From positions 5,568-13,256 of the forward strand of contig JAQVQT010000035.1 in assembly GCA_028701435.1 (NCBI GenBank): a DNA stretch of 7,689 nucleotides, read 5' to 3'. The notes beneath the pieces were generated by a model. The model had not been told where the DNA came from. It saw only the letters and a program-made list of their open reading frames with translations, and did not search any database. Numbering within the stretch: the first letter of the stretch is position 1; every line of letters begins with the position of its first letter. This document shows, piece after piece, positions 1 to 5,670 of the stretch. The translations under genes and the position numbers were made by a program. The stretch comes from Smithellaceae bacterium (GTDB taxonomy: Bacteria > Desulfobacterota > Syntrophia > Syntrophales > Smithellaceae).

Positions 1-10
1 TAACGAAAAG

Positions 11-31
11 GCTGAAGGCTGAAGACTGAAG
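11..31. repeat. Short tandem heptamer repeat (three units)
   Basis: Three consecutive 7-bp units read GCTGAAG, GCTGAAG and ACTGAAG, the last with one change. The array starts close to the window edge, so it may be the tail of a longer one. It lies in non-coding sequence. No function can be read from it. The unit length matches the 7-bp units after rapZ, although the unit sequence differs. Confidence 0.6.
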
Positions 32-56
32 GGTGGATAGTCAAAAGTGTATGGTT

Positions 57-85
57 GTAAGGAACGGTTTGAAACCGTTCCTTAC
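57..85. repeat. Perfect palindrome, 14-bp arms
   Basis: GTAAGGAACGGTTT (57-70) is followed by one G and then its exact reverse complement (72-85). There is no T-tract after it, so it does not look like an intrinsic terminator. Its core, GGAACGG...CCGTTCC, is shared with the palindrome at 109-157, so the two look like copies of one dispersed element. The form resembles REP-type palindromes mobilised by RAYT transposases. That family link is an inference, and no transposase is present in the window. Confidence 0.75.
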
Positions 86-108
86 GAAAGCGTAGGTCAG
101 GGGTATTT

Positions 109-157
109 GTAGGGAACGGTCGCGACCACCCTTACGGGTGGCAAGACCGTTTCCTAC
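109..157. repeat. Second copy of the palindrome, with a nested hairpin
   Basis: The arms GTAGGGAACGGTC (109-121) and GACCGTTTCCTAC (145-157) pair over 13 positions with one G-T wobble. Inside them CCACCC (126-131) and GGGTGG (136-141) pair around a TTAC loop. A short palindrome, GGTCGCGACC, sits at 118-127 and looks like the original centre of the element before about 20 bases were inserted. No T-run follows. It is most likely a dispersed palindromic repeat of the same family as 57-85. Confidence 0.7.
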
Positions 158-192
158 GGGGCATAGGCGAAGGTGAGGAGCGATGAGTAAAT

Positions 193-228
193 TGTAGGGC
201 GGGTAAAAAATTCACAGGCTGTTGCCCG
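193..228. repeat. Weak, degenerate third palindrome
   Basis: TGTAGGGCGGGT starts with the same GTAGGG head as the copy at 109. CGGGTAA (200-206) can pair with TTGCCCG (222-228), using one G-T wobble, around a 15-nt loop. This is much poorer than the two copies upstream and could be chance. The surrounding sequence (158-245) shows no gene or other structure that I can support. Confidence 0.3.
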
Positions 229-245
229 AGATATCACTTTGAGCG

Positions 246-374
246 GCCATAGAGAGGGTTTTGTTATATAAATCTTGGCGAAGCGAAAGATCAGCAATGA
301 CAACTGTTTGAGCCGAAGGCGAGTTTTGTCATTGCCTTACGCGAGCCTTAGATTTATACAAAATACTCTCTGGC
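246..374. repeat. Folded inverted-repeat element (MITE-like) upstream of kdsC
   Basis: The left arm (246-279) and right arm (345-374) pair imperfectly. The best blocks are GAGAG/CTCTC, TTTTG/CAAAA and TATAAATCT (267-275)/AGATTTATA (350-358), about 27 pairs in all with small bulges. Inside, GCAATGACAA (294-303) pairs exactly with TTGTCATTGC (326-335) around a GC-rich loop that includes GAGCCGAAGGCGAG. The whole could fold as one long hairpin of about 130 nt. No protein or transposase signature is inside it, and I saw no clear target-site duplication. It may be a miniature non-autonomous mobile element or a structured RNA. Confidence 0.6.
332..360 (+). promoter_or_regulatory. Possible weak sigma-70-type promoter before kdsC
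   Basis: TTGCCT (332-337) and TATACA (355-360) each match 4 of 6 consensus bases and are spaced 17 bp apart. They lie in the right half of the folded repeat, about 85 bp before the kdsC start. The operon needs a promoter in 1-446 or further upstream, and this is the best pair I noticed, but matches of this quality are common by chance. Confidence 0.25.
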
Positions 375-446
375 AAGCGAAAAGGGTATTAGGGAAACAA
401 GCCGTTTACTCCCGCCGTGATGAACGGTGGATGGTAGTGAGGGCGA

Positions 447-986
447 ATGAAAAAGAAGATACGGGGAAAGCTTGAAAAGATAAAGATGCTGATTCTGGAT
501 GTGGACGGGGTGATGACGGACGGCAGGATCATTATGGACAGCGACGGGCGGGAGATGAAAAACTTCTATGTCCGCGACGGGCACGGTCTGGTTATGCTTC
601 AGCGCCACGGCATTCGCGTTGCGATTCTGACCGGCAGGACTTCTTTGGTGGTGGATCATCGGGCGCGCGATTTAAAAATTACGGAAGTGTATCAGGGGGC
701 ATTGAACAAAAAGGAAGTGTATGCCCGGATGCTCAAGAAAAACAGCCTGACGTCGGAACAAATCGCTTATCTGGGCGACGATATTGTGGACATTCCCGTC
801 CTGAAGCAGGTTGGCTTCTCCGCGGCGGTGGCGGACGCGATGGATGAGGTGAAGAAGCATGTCGATTATGTGACGGTTTGCCGCGGCGGACAGGGGGCGG
901 TAAGGGAAATCTGCGAAATGCTGCTTACAGCGCAGGGCTTCTGGCCGGAAGTTGCCGGGCGCTACGATTTTGCCGGACCCGAATAG
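447..986 (+). CDS. kdsC: 3-deoxy-D-manno-octulosonate 8-phosphate phosphatase KdsC
   Basis: This cytoplasmic HAD-superfamily phosphatase removes phosphate from Kdo-8-phosphate to give Kdo, the sugar joining lipid A to the LPS core. The 179-aa length is typical of KdsC. Motif I is DVDGVMTDG (residues 18-26), with D18 the expected nucleophile and D20 the acid/base. Motif II is the T of LTGR (61-64), a lysine of NKK (87-89) fits motif III, and motif IV is GDDIVD (110-115). There is no large cap domain, as expected for this family, which works as a tetramer. The conserved GGQGAVRE near the C-terminus is also KdsC-like. The ATG is preceded by a G-rich AGTGAGGG. It leads the LPS export genes, with lptC 20 nt downstream, as in many proteobacteria. 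The usual kdsA and kdsD are not next to it here. Confidence 0.95.
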   Translation: MKKKIRGKLEKIKMLILDVDGVMTDGRIIMDSDGREMKNFYVRDGHGLVMLQRHGIRVAILTGRTSLVVDHRARDLKITEVYQGALNKKEVYARMLKKNSLTSEQIAYLGDDIVDIPVLKQVGFSAAVADAMDEVKKHVDYVTVCRGGQGAVREICEMLLTAQGFWPEVAGRYDFAGPE

Positions 987-1006
987 CTTTACACGGGAGA
1001 AGGCGG

Positions 1007-1576
1007 GTGATATACAAAACCATGGGGTTTTCAAAGAAAGCAAAAATCGCGGCGATCACGCTGATGGTTCTTGTGCTTGCTGGAGCGGTGCTGTACGCTT
1101 TTCTGCGGGCGCCGGGCGGCAAAAAAGAGAATCTGGTCAAGATTCTGCCTGACGAAGCGGATGTTCGCATTGCGGATTTCTTTTATACGGAAGTCGGCAA
1201 GGACGATCTCCGCTGGGAAGTAAAGGCGAAAACCGCCCAGTATCAGAAAAAGCGGAATCTGGCCCTGTTTGATCAGGTGCAGATGAAACTGATCACCCAA
1301 AAAGGCAGGACCTTTGTGATGACGGGCGACACAGGCGAGATGCGGACGGATACCAAAGATGTCGAAATCCGCGGCCACGTGGTGGTCACGGCCGATACGG
1401 GGGAAAAATTTTTCACCGATGTTTTGCGATATAACGACGTCCGGAAAAAAATTTATACGGACGCTCCCGTCCGGATGGAAACGAGCCGAATGAAAATTCA
1501 GGGAGTCGGCCTTTCCATTCTGATGGACAAAGGAGAACTTGCGCTTGCTTCGGGAGTCAAAGCGAAAATTTACTGA
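1007..1576 (+). CDS. lptC: LPS export protein LptC
   Basis: LptC is the inner-membrane bitopic subunit of the LPS transporter. It receives LPS from LptB2FG and passes it to LptA in the periplasm. The protein is 189 aa from the chosen GTG, close to the family norm. It has a short basic N-terminus, one transmembrane helix (about residues 14-34), then a periplasmic beta-rich domain with repeating short strands such as TFVMTGDTGEMRTDTKDVEIRG. I chose GTG 1007 because GGAG (996-999) sits 7 nt upstream. ATG 1022 would give 184 aa, but its nearest purine-rich stretch is poorly placed. LptC sequences diverge strongly, so the call rests on topology, the beta-jellyroll pattern and position between kdsC and lptA. 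The lptA start is 12 nt downstream, which suggests coupling. Confidence 0.88.
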   Translation: MIYKTMGFSKKAKIAAITLMVLVLAGAVLYAFLRAPGGKKENLVKILPDEADVRIADFFYTEVGKDDLRWEVKAKTAQYQKKRNLALFDQVQMKLITQKGRTFVMTGDTGEMRTDTKDVEIRGHVVVTADTGEKFFTDVLRYNDVRKKIYTDAPVRMETSRMKIQGVGLSILMDKGELALASGVKAKIY

Positions 1577-1588
1577 TGAGGGCCATGC

Positions 1589-2143
1589 ATGTCGATAAAA
1601 AAGATCGGTCTGATCGTGTTGGGGCTTCTGCTCGTCTTGAATAGTCAGGCGTGGGCGCAGGCCGGTGGTGGACCAAAAAATCCGCTGCGCAAAAACGAGC
1701 CGATTCAGATTGTTTCCGATAAAATGGAAGCGTTTCAGACCAGCCGAATGGTGGTGTTTTCCGGCAATGCCGTGGCGCAGCAGGGGGATGTCCGAATCCA
1801 GGCGGACCGTTTGTCGATTTACTATAAGGAGTCCGGTGATTCGAAAGGAAAAAAGGTCGATCCGGGCATGGAGCAGGCGGGAGACCTTGAAAAAATTGTG
1901 GCAAGCGGTCATGTGGTGATTACGCAAAAAGATGTGCTGGCCACGGGAAATGAAGCGGTTTATTATCAGGACACCGCCCGGTTTGTCATGACGGGAAATC
2001 CCGTCCTGCAGCAGGAAAAAAGCGTGATCAAGGGTTGCAGGGTCATCATTCAGGTCGATGAGAACCGGGGAAGAGTGGAGCAGTGCGCCGACGAAAATTC
2101 GGGAAGGGTTACGGCGATCATCCACCCGCGGAAACAAAAATAA
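1589..2143 (+). CDS. lptA: Periplasmic LPS-bridge protein LptA
   Basis: LptA forms the periplasmic filament that carries LPS from LptC to the outer-membrane LptDE complex. The 184 residues begin with a clear Sec signal peptide: basic MSIKK, a hydrophobic core (residues 6-18) and AWA (21-23) or AQA as the cleavage site. The mature part fits the OstA/LptA jellyroll: PIQIVSDKMEAF, FSGNAVAQQGDVRIQADRLSIYY, then a second repeat around ASGHVVITQKDVLATGNEAVYY and FVMTGNPVLQQ. A charged linker (about 82-101) separates the two halves. The start ATG has TGAGGG (1577-1582) 6 nt upstream. An out-of-frame ATG at 1585 is ignored. Neighbours lptC and lptB support the assignment. Confidence 0.95.
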   Translation: MSIKKIGLIVLGLLLVLNSQAWAQAGGGPKNPLRKNEPIQIVSDKMEAFQTSRMVVFSGNAVAQQGDVRIQADRLSIYYKESGDSKGKKVDPGMEQAGDLEKIVASGHVVITQKDVLATGNEAVYYQDTARFVMTGNPVLQQEKSVIKGCRVIIQVDENRGRVEQCADENSGRVTAIIHPRKQK

Positions 2144-2179
2144 TCGGACGGACGCCCCACGGGCGCCCCGGGATGAAAG

Positions 2180-2902
2180 ATGAGTCATTTATCGGCCAGG
2201 GGACTGGTCAAAATTTACAACAAAAGAAAAGTGGTCAACCGCATTGACCTGGCGATTTCACCGGGGGAAGTGGTCGGACTCCTGGGACCGAACGGCGCCG
2301 GAAAAACAACCACCTTTTATATGATGGTCGGGCTGGTCAAGCCTGACGGCGGTGAAATCTTTCTGGATGACGAGGAGATCAGCGCCTATCCCATGTACAA
2401 AAGGGCGCGCAAGGGGCTGAATTATCTTCCGCAGGAACCGTCGATTTTCCGCAAACTCACCGTCGAGGAAAACATTCTGGCGATTCTGGAGACGCTGGAG
2501 ATCAGCGAAGAGGACCGGCGGCAACGGCTGGGGGAACTTTTAGGCGAGTTGGACCTGACGGCTCTGGCGAAAAACCACGCCTATTCCCTGTCCGGCGGCG
2601 AAAGAAGAAGGGTGGAGATCACCCGGGCGCTGGTGACGCAGCCGAAATACATCCTGCTGGACGAGCCTTTTGCCGGCATTGATCCGCTGGCGGTGGCCGA
2701 TATTCAGAAGATTATCGAAAAGCTGAAAAATAAAGGGATTGGGATCATCATCTCCGATCACAATGTCCGGGAAACGCTGGCCTGCTGCGACCGGGCGTAT
2801 ATCATCAATGAGGGCGCCATTCTGGTTCAGGGCCAGCCGGATGTCATTGCCCAGAGTGAACTGGCCAAAAAATTTTATTTCGGCGAGGATTTCAGTTTGT
2901 AG
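2180..2902 (+). CDS. lptB: LPS export ABC transporter ATPase LptB
   Basis: LptB is the cytoplasmic ATPase dimer that drives extraction of LPS from the inner membrane with LptF and LptG. The 240-aa protein has all ABC motifs: Walker A GPNGAGKT (36-43), Q-loop Q85 in YLPQE, signature LSGGE (137-141), Walker B ILLDEP (158-163) with catalytic E162, and H-loop H194 in SDHNVRETL. The YLPQEPSIFRKLTVEENI and FAGIDPLAV segments are characteristic of LptB rather than of amino-acid or sugar transporter ATPases. The C-terminal extension past the H-loop is short, as usual for LptB. The ribosome-binding sequence is poor: only a GGGATGAAAG stretch directly before the ATG. lptF and lptG are not in the window and must be elsewhere. 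Confidence 0.97.
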   Translation: MSHLSARGLVKIYNKRKVVNRIDLAISPGEVVGLLGPNGAGKTTTFYMMVGLVKPDGGEIFLDDEEISAYPMYKRARKGLNYLPQEPSIFRKLTVEENILAILETLEISEEDRRQRLGELLGELDLTALAKNHAYSLSGGERRRVEITRALVTQPKYILLDEPFAGIDPLAVADIQKIIEKLKNKGIGIIISDHNVRETLACCDRAYIINEGAILVQGQPDVIAQSELAKKFYFGEDFSL

Positions 2903-2929
2903 CGCCAAACGGATGCGCAATTTTCAATC

Positions 2930-4402
2930 ATGGCTTTTGAATTACGACAAAATCTGAAGCTGTCCCAGCAGCTGATCATGACGCCCCAGCTCCAGCAGGC
3001 GATCAAGCTCCTGATTCTTTCGCGTCAGGAGCTGGTGGATACGATCAACCAGGAGATGGAGGAAAACCCCCTGCTGGAAGAGGCGGCGCCGGACGAGGCC
3101 AGCGCCGAGGAAATACGCGCGGAAGTCGAAGAGGACGTTCAGTCCATTGAGAAGGAAGAAAGCAAGATTCCGGAGCACACCGCCGAACTGACCGGCGAAG
3201 GGGACGGGCGCGAAGAATTCGACTGGAATAATTATCTGGAAGACTACGGTCCGGTGGGTGTTTCCTATGACCGGGCCGAGGGCGACGCCCCGACACTGGA
3301 CAACGTCCTGACGGAAAGCCCCTCGCTGACCGAGCATCTCATGTGGCAGATGAAGCTCTCCCCCTTCAACGGGGAAGAGGTGCGCGTCGGAGAGCAGATC
3401 ATCGGCAATCTGGATTCCAACGGTTATCTTCGCGCCACCGTGGAGGAAATCGCCCGTCTGGAAAACGTCGCCGAAGAGTTCGTGGAAAAAGTTCTGAAAA
3501 AGGTCCAGGAATTTGATCCCTCGGGCGTGGCCGCCCGCAATCTTCAGGAATGTCTTCTGATTCAGGCCGGCATGTTCGCCCGGGAAAATCCGCTCGTCGA
3601 AACCATTATTCGGGAGCATCTCAAGGAACTGGAGCTGAAGAATTATCTTCAGATTGCCCGCAGGCTGAAAGTTCCCCTGAAGGAAGTGGAAATGGCCGTT
3701 TTGCTGATCAGCAAAATGGACCCCAAACCGGGCGCCGTCTATTCGGAAGAAAAGGTCCAATCCATCATTCCCGACGTTTATGTGGTCAAATCGGGAGACG
3801 ACTACAAGATTGTTCTCAATGATGACGGATTGCCGCGGTTGCGAATCAGCAATTTTTACCGTGAAATTATGGGCGGCGTTGGAGGGCAGGACTCCGCGGA
3901 AAAAGAAAACGGCAGGAAGTATATTCGGGAAAAGGTGCAGTCGGCGACCTGGCTGATCAAAAGTATTCAGCAGAGGCAGAAAACCATTTACAAGGTCGCC
4001 GAAAGCATCGTGAAACATCAGAAGGAATTCTTTGACAAAGGCATTGACTATTTGAAGCCGCTGGTGCTGCGGAATATCGCCGACGATGTGGAAATGCACG
4101 AATCGACGATCAGCCGGGTGGTCACGAACAAGTACATGCATTCACATCGCGGCATCTTTGAAATGAAATATTTTTTCGGCAGCTCCATTCAAAGAACGTC
4201 CGGGGAAAATATCGCCTCCAAAAGCGTCAAGGAGGAGATTCGGCAGATTATCAGCAGAGAAGACCCGAAAAAACCCTACAGCGATTGTGAAATTGTAAAG
4301 CTGCTGAAGGCCAGAAATATCGATATCGCCAGGAGAACCGTTGCCAAATATCGCGAAATGACTGGTATTTTGCCGTCGTCGAAACGGAAAAAATATTTTT
4401 AA
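2930..4402 (+). CDS. rpoN: RNA polymerase sigma-54 factor RpoN
   Basis: RpoN directs RNA polymerase to -24/-12 promoters that need AAA+ enhancer-binding activators. It is 490 aa, normal for the family. Region I is the glutamine-rich N-terminus LRQNLKLSQQLIMTPQLQQAI (from residue 5), which contacts activators. Region II is an acidic stretch (about 50-120). The core-binding part includes ATVEEIARLENV and FDPSGVAARNLQECLL. The helix-turn-helix lies around IADDVEMHESTISRVVTNKY (383-402), and the RpoN box ARRTVAKYRE (467-476), which reads the -24 element, is intact. The start is set by the conserved N-terminus although no good Shine-Dalgarno sequence precedes it. It follows lptB by 27 nt, so it is probably co-transcribed with the LPS genes, as in E. 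coli. Which genes it controls is not visible here: I found no convincing -24/-12 site in the non-coding parts. Confidence 0.98.
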   Translation: MAFELRQNLKLSQQLIMTPQLQQAIKLLILSRQELVDTINQEMEENPLLEEAAPDEASAEEIRAEVEEDVQSIEKEESKIPEHTAELTGEGDGREEFDWNNYLEDYGPVGVSYDRAEGDAPTLDNVLTESPSLTEHLMWQMKLSPFNGEEVRVGEQIIGNLDSNGYLRATVEEIARLENVAEEFVEKVLKKVQEFDPSGVAARNLQECLLIQAGMFARENPLVETIIREHLKELELKNYLQIARRLKVPLKEVEMAVLLISKMDPKPGAVYSEEKVQSIIPDVYVVKSGDDYKIVLNDDGLPRLRISNFYREIMGGVGGQDSAEKENGRKYIREKVQSATWLIKSIQQRQKTIYKVAESIVKHQKEFFDKGIDYLKPLVLRNIADDVEMHESTISRVVTNKYMHSHRGIFEMKYFFGSSIQRTSGENIASKSVKEEIRQIISREDPKKPYSDCEIVKLLKARNIDIARRTVAKYREMTGILPSSKRKKYF

Positions 4403-4452
4403 GCAGACGGTTTGAAATAGGGATATAATCAAAACCATCAGTAAAATTCCGG

Positions 4453-4481
4453 TTGACATTTGGTTTCGTCGCCACTATACG
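4453..4481 (+). promoter_or_regulatory. Sigma-70-type promoter for hpf
   Basis: A perfect -35 TTGACA (4453-4458) is followed after exactly 17 bp by TATACG (4476-4481), 4 of 6 for the -10. It lies in the 156-nt rpoN-hpf gap and would start RNA near 4488, giving a leader of about 70 nt. This promoter would allow hpf and the genes after it to be expressed apart from the LPS/rpoN part. Confidence 0.65.
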
Positions 4482-4497
4482 ACTAACCTTTGTTGCC

Positions 4498-4534
4498 GGC
4501 CGTGAAGGCGTGTTTTGAATGTTTTTGAACGGCC
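4498..4534 (+). promoter_or_regulatory. Small stem in the hpf leader
   Basis: GGCCGT (4498-4503) pairs with ACGGCC (4529-4534) across a 25-nt loop, ending 7 nt before the strong ribosome-binding site. The stem is only 6 bp and could be chance. If real, it would sit in the 5' untranslated leader of hpf. Confidence 0.2.
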
Positions 4535-4541
4535 TAAACTC

Positions 4542-4551
4542 AGGAGGGAGG
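4542..4551 (+). promoter_or_regulatory. Very strong ribosome-binding site of hpf
   Basis: AGGAGGGAGG contains two overlapping near-perfect anti-16S matches, the second 7 nt before the ATG at 4559. It is the best Shine-Dalgarno sequence in the window and suggests high translation, fitting an abundant ribosome-associated protein. Confidence 0.75.
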
Positions 4552-4558
4552 AAAAAGT

Positions 4559-5089
4559 ATGAATATTTCGGTAACTTTCAGAACGGGCGAAGGTGAGAAT
4601 TGGCAAAAAGCCTATGCGGAGGAAAAGATTGCCAGATTGAAAAAATATCTCGATGTGCCTGCCGAAGTCCATATGATCCTTTCCACGGAAAAGTTTCGCA
4701 ATGTTGTGGAAATCAACCTGACCGCCAACGGATGGAATGTAAACGCAAAAGAAGAAGCCAAGGACATGCACCTGGCCGTGGACAGTTGTATCGTAAAAAT
4801 TGAAAAACAGCTCAAAAAGCAGAAAGAAAAAAACAGGCAGCACAAGCCCAAGAGCATCCGTCACCCCGGTGTAAAAAGCCTGGAAGGCTCGGAGGAGGAT
4901 GATGCCGCCTCCAAAGTAGTCGAGACCCGCAAGATCATTCTAAAGCCCATGTCGCTGGAGGAAGCGGTTCTCGAATTGGAGAGCGGCAAGGCGCGTTTTC
5001 TGATCTATCGGGATACGGCTTCGGAAAAAGTGAGCCTGGTGCACCGTCTGGACGACGGCAAGTTCGCCCACATTGAAACGAACAGCTAA
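4559..5089 (+). CDS. hpf: Ribosome hibernation-promoting factor, long form
   Basis: Hpf binds the small ribosomal subunit in slow growth or stress and blocks translation. Long forms also pair ribosomes into inactive 100S dimers. The 176-aa protein has the N-terminal ribosome-binding domain (about 1-95), with basic helices such as EEKIARLKKYL and the strand-helix region VVEINLTANGWNVNAKEEAKDMHLAVDSCIVKIEKQL. A charged linker (about 96-118) leads to a C-terminal dimerisation domain (about 121-176) with the family core KIILKPMSLEEAVLELE. This domain makes it the long type rather than the short E. coli Hpf or RaiA. It is slightly short for a long Hpf (often 180-190 aa), and its end, LDDGKFAHIETNS, departs from the common YRRxDGxYGLIEP. 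It has its own promoter and sits between rpoN and ptsN, the usual place. Confidence 0.93.
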   Translation: MNISVTFRTGEGENWQKAYAEEKIARLKKYLDVPAEVHMILSTEKFRNVVEINLTANGWNVNAKEEAKDMHLAVDSCIVKIEKQLKKQKEKNRQHKPKSIRHPGVKSLEGSEEDDAASKVVETRKIILKPMSLEEAVLELESGKARFLIYRDTASEKVSLVHRLDDGKFAHIETNS

Positions 5090-5202
5090 TTTACGGAAGT
5101 ACCGATCTCGGACCTGCGGCACAAAAATGCCCTGCCCCATCAGGATGATGGACGTATGAGACATCAGAACAGCGTCCCGGATTTCAAAGTCAGGTGTTGC
5201 GC
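5090..5202. other. Non-coding gap between hpf and ptsN
   Basis: This 113-nt stretch has no open frame with a plausible product and no hairpin with a T-run. A four-base-pair GGCA/TGCC stem around 5118 and a doubled CATCAG are too weak to call. The only clear element is AGGTG (5192-5196), which serves as the ribosome-binding site of ptsN. Confidence 0.5.
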
Positions 5203-5670
5203 ATGCGACTGGATCAAATCTTTAAAATGGAATTTCTCAACGAAAACCTCCTGTCCGACACCAAGGAAGGCGTGCTTGCGGAATTGATCAATATTCTGAT
5301 CGAGAGCGGCCTGAAGATTGACCGGGCCAAGGCGATCGATGTGCTGCAGCAGCGGGAAAAACTGGGTTCAACGGGCATCGGCGACGGCGTGGCCATTCCT
5401 CACGGCAAAGTTTCCGAACTGCAGGACATGGTGATCGCCTTCGGACGGAGCCGCCGGGGAATTGCCTTTAACGCCATCGACGGGAAGCCGGTCCAGCTCT
5501 TTTTTCTGCTTCTGGCGCCGGAGCATTCCACGGGGCAGCATTTGAAGGCCCTGGCCAGAATTTCCAAGATGTTAAAGACCCCCAACTTTCGAAAAATGCT
5601 GATCGATGCGAACACCAAAAACGATTTGTACAAAGCCATCGTTGAGCAGGACGCATCCTGTCCCCTGTAG
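5203..5670 (+). CDS. ptsN: Nitrogen-PTS EIIA component PtsN (EIIA-Ntr)
   Basis: PtsN is the last phosphate acceptor of the nitrogen phosphotransferase system (EI-Ntr, NPr, EIIA-Ntr). It transports no sugar. In studied bacteria it regulates potassium transport, nitrogen metabolism and stress responses through its phosphorylation state. The 155-aa PTS EIIA type-2 domain covers the whole protein. The phosphorylated histidine is H67 in GVAIPHGK, preceded by the typical REKLGSTGIGDG. The C-terminal LLLAPEHSTGQHLKALARISKML is also family-typical. I chose ATG 5203, with AGGTG 6 nt upstream. GTG 5194 would add three residues. Its 3' end overlaps the longest hprK frame, implying translational coupling. 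Neither EI-Ntr nor an HPr/NPr gene is in the window. Confidence 0.95.
   Translation: MRLDQIFKMEFLNENLLSDTKEGVLAELINILIESGLKIDRAKAIDVLQQREKLGSTGIGDGVAIPHGKVSELQDMVIAFGRSRRGIAFNAIDGKPVQLFFLLLAPEHSTGQHLKALARISKMLKTPNFRKMLIDANTKNDLYKAIVEQDASCPL

Noticed and set aside
183..197. Tiny frame ATGAGTAAATTGTAG after GAGGAG, a possible leader peptide
   Set aside because: Only four codons; no attenuator-like stems follow, and it is far from kdsC.
1..446. CRISPR-like interpretation of the repeats
   Set aside because: The repeats are palindromes of unequal spacing with no regular repeat-spacer pattern and no cas genes.
275..475. Plus-strand open frame of 66 codons (TTG start) upstream of kdsC
   Set aside because: It lies mostly inside the folded repeat, has no ribosome-binding site or recognisable domain, and overlaps the kdsC start.
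1031..2188. Long minus-strand open frame (385 codons) opposite lptC and lptA
   Set aside because: It is an antisense shadow of two well-supported genes, resembles no family I recognise, and has no plausible regulatory context.
2942..4141. Long minus-strand open frame (399 codons) opposite rpoN
   Set aside because: Its openness comes from the codon use of rpoN on the other strand; its sequence has no domain signature.
4424..4429. TATAAT box just after rpoN
   Set aside because: No -35-like hexamer is found at 16-18 bp upstream; the pair at 4453/4476 is a better promoter.
4410..4437. Terminator-like GGTTTGA/TCAAAACC pairing after rpoN
   Set aside because: The stem is AT-rich, imperfect and not followed by a T-run.
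4601..4622. Possible sigma-54 -24/-12 site (TGGCA...TATGC)
   Set aside because: The GG and GC elements are 12 rather than 10 bases apart, and the site is inside hpf.
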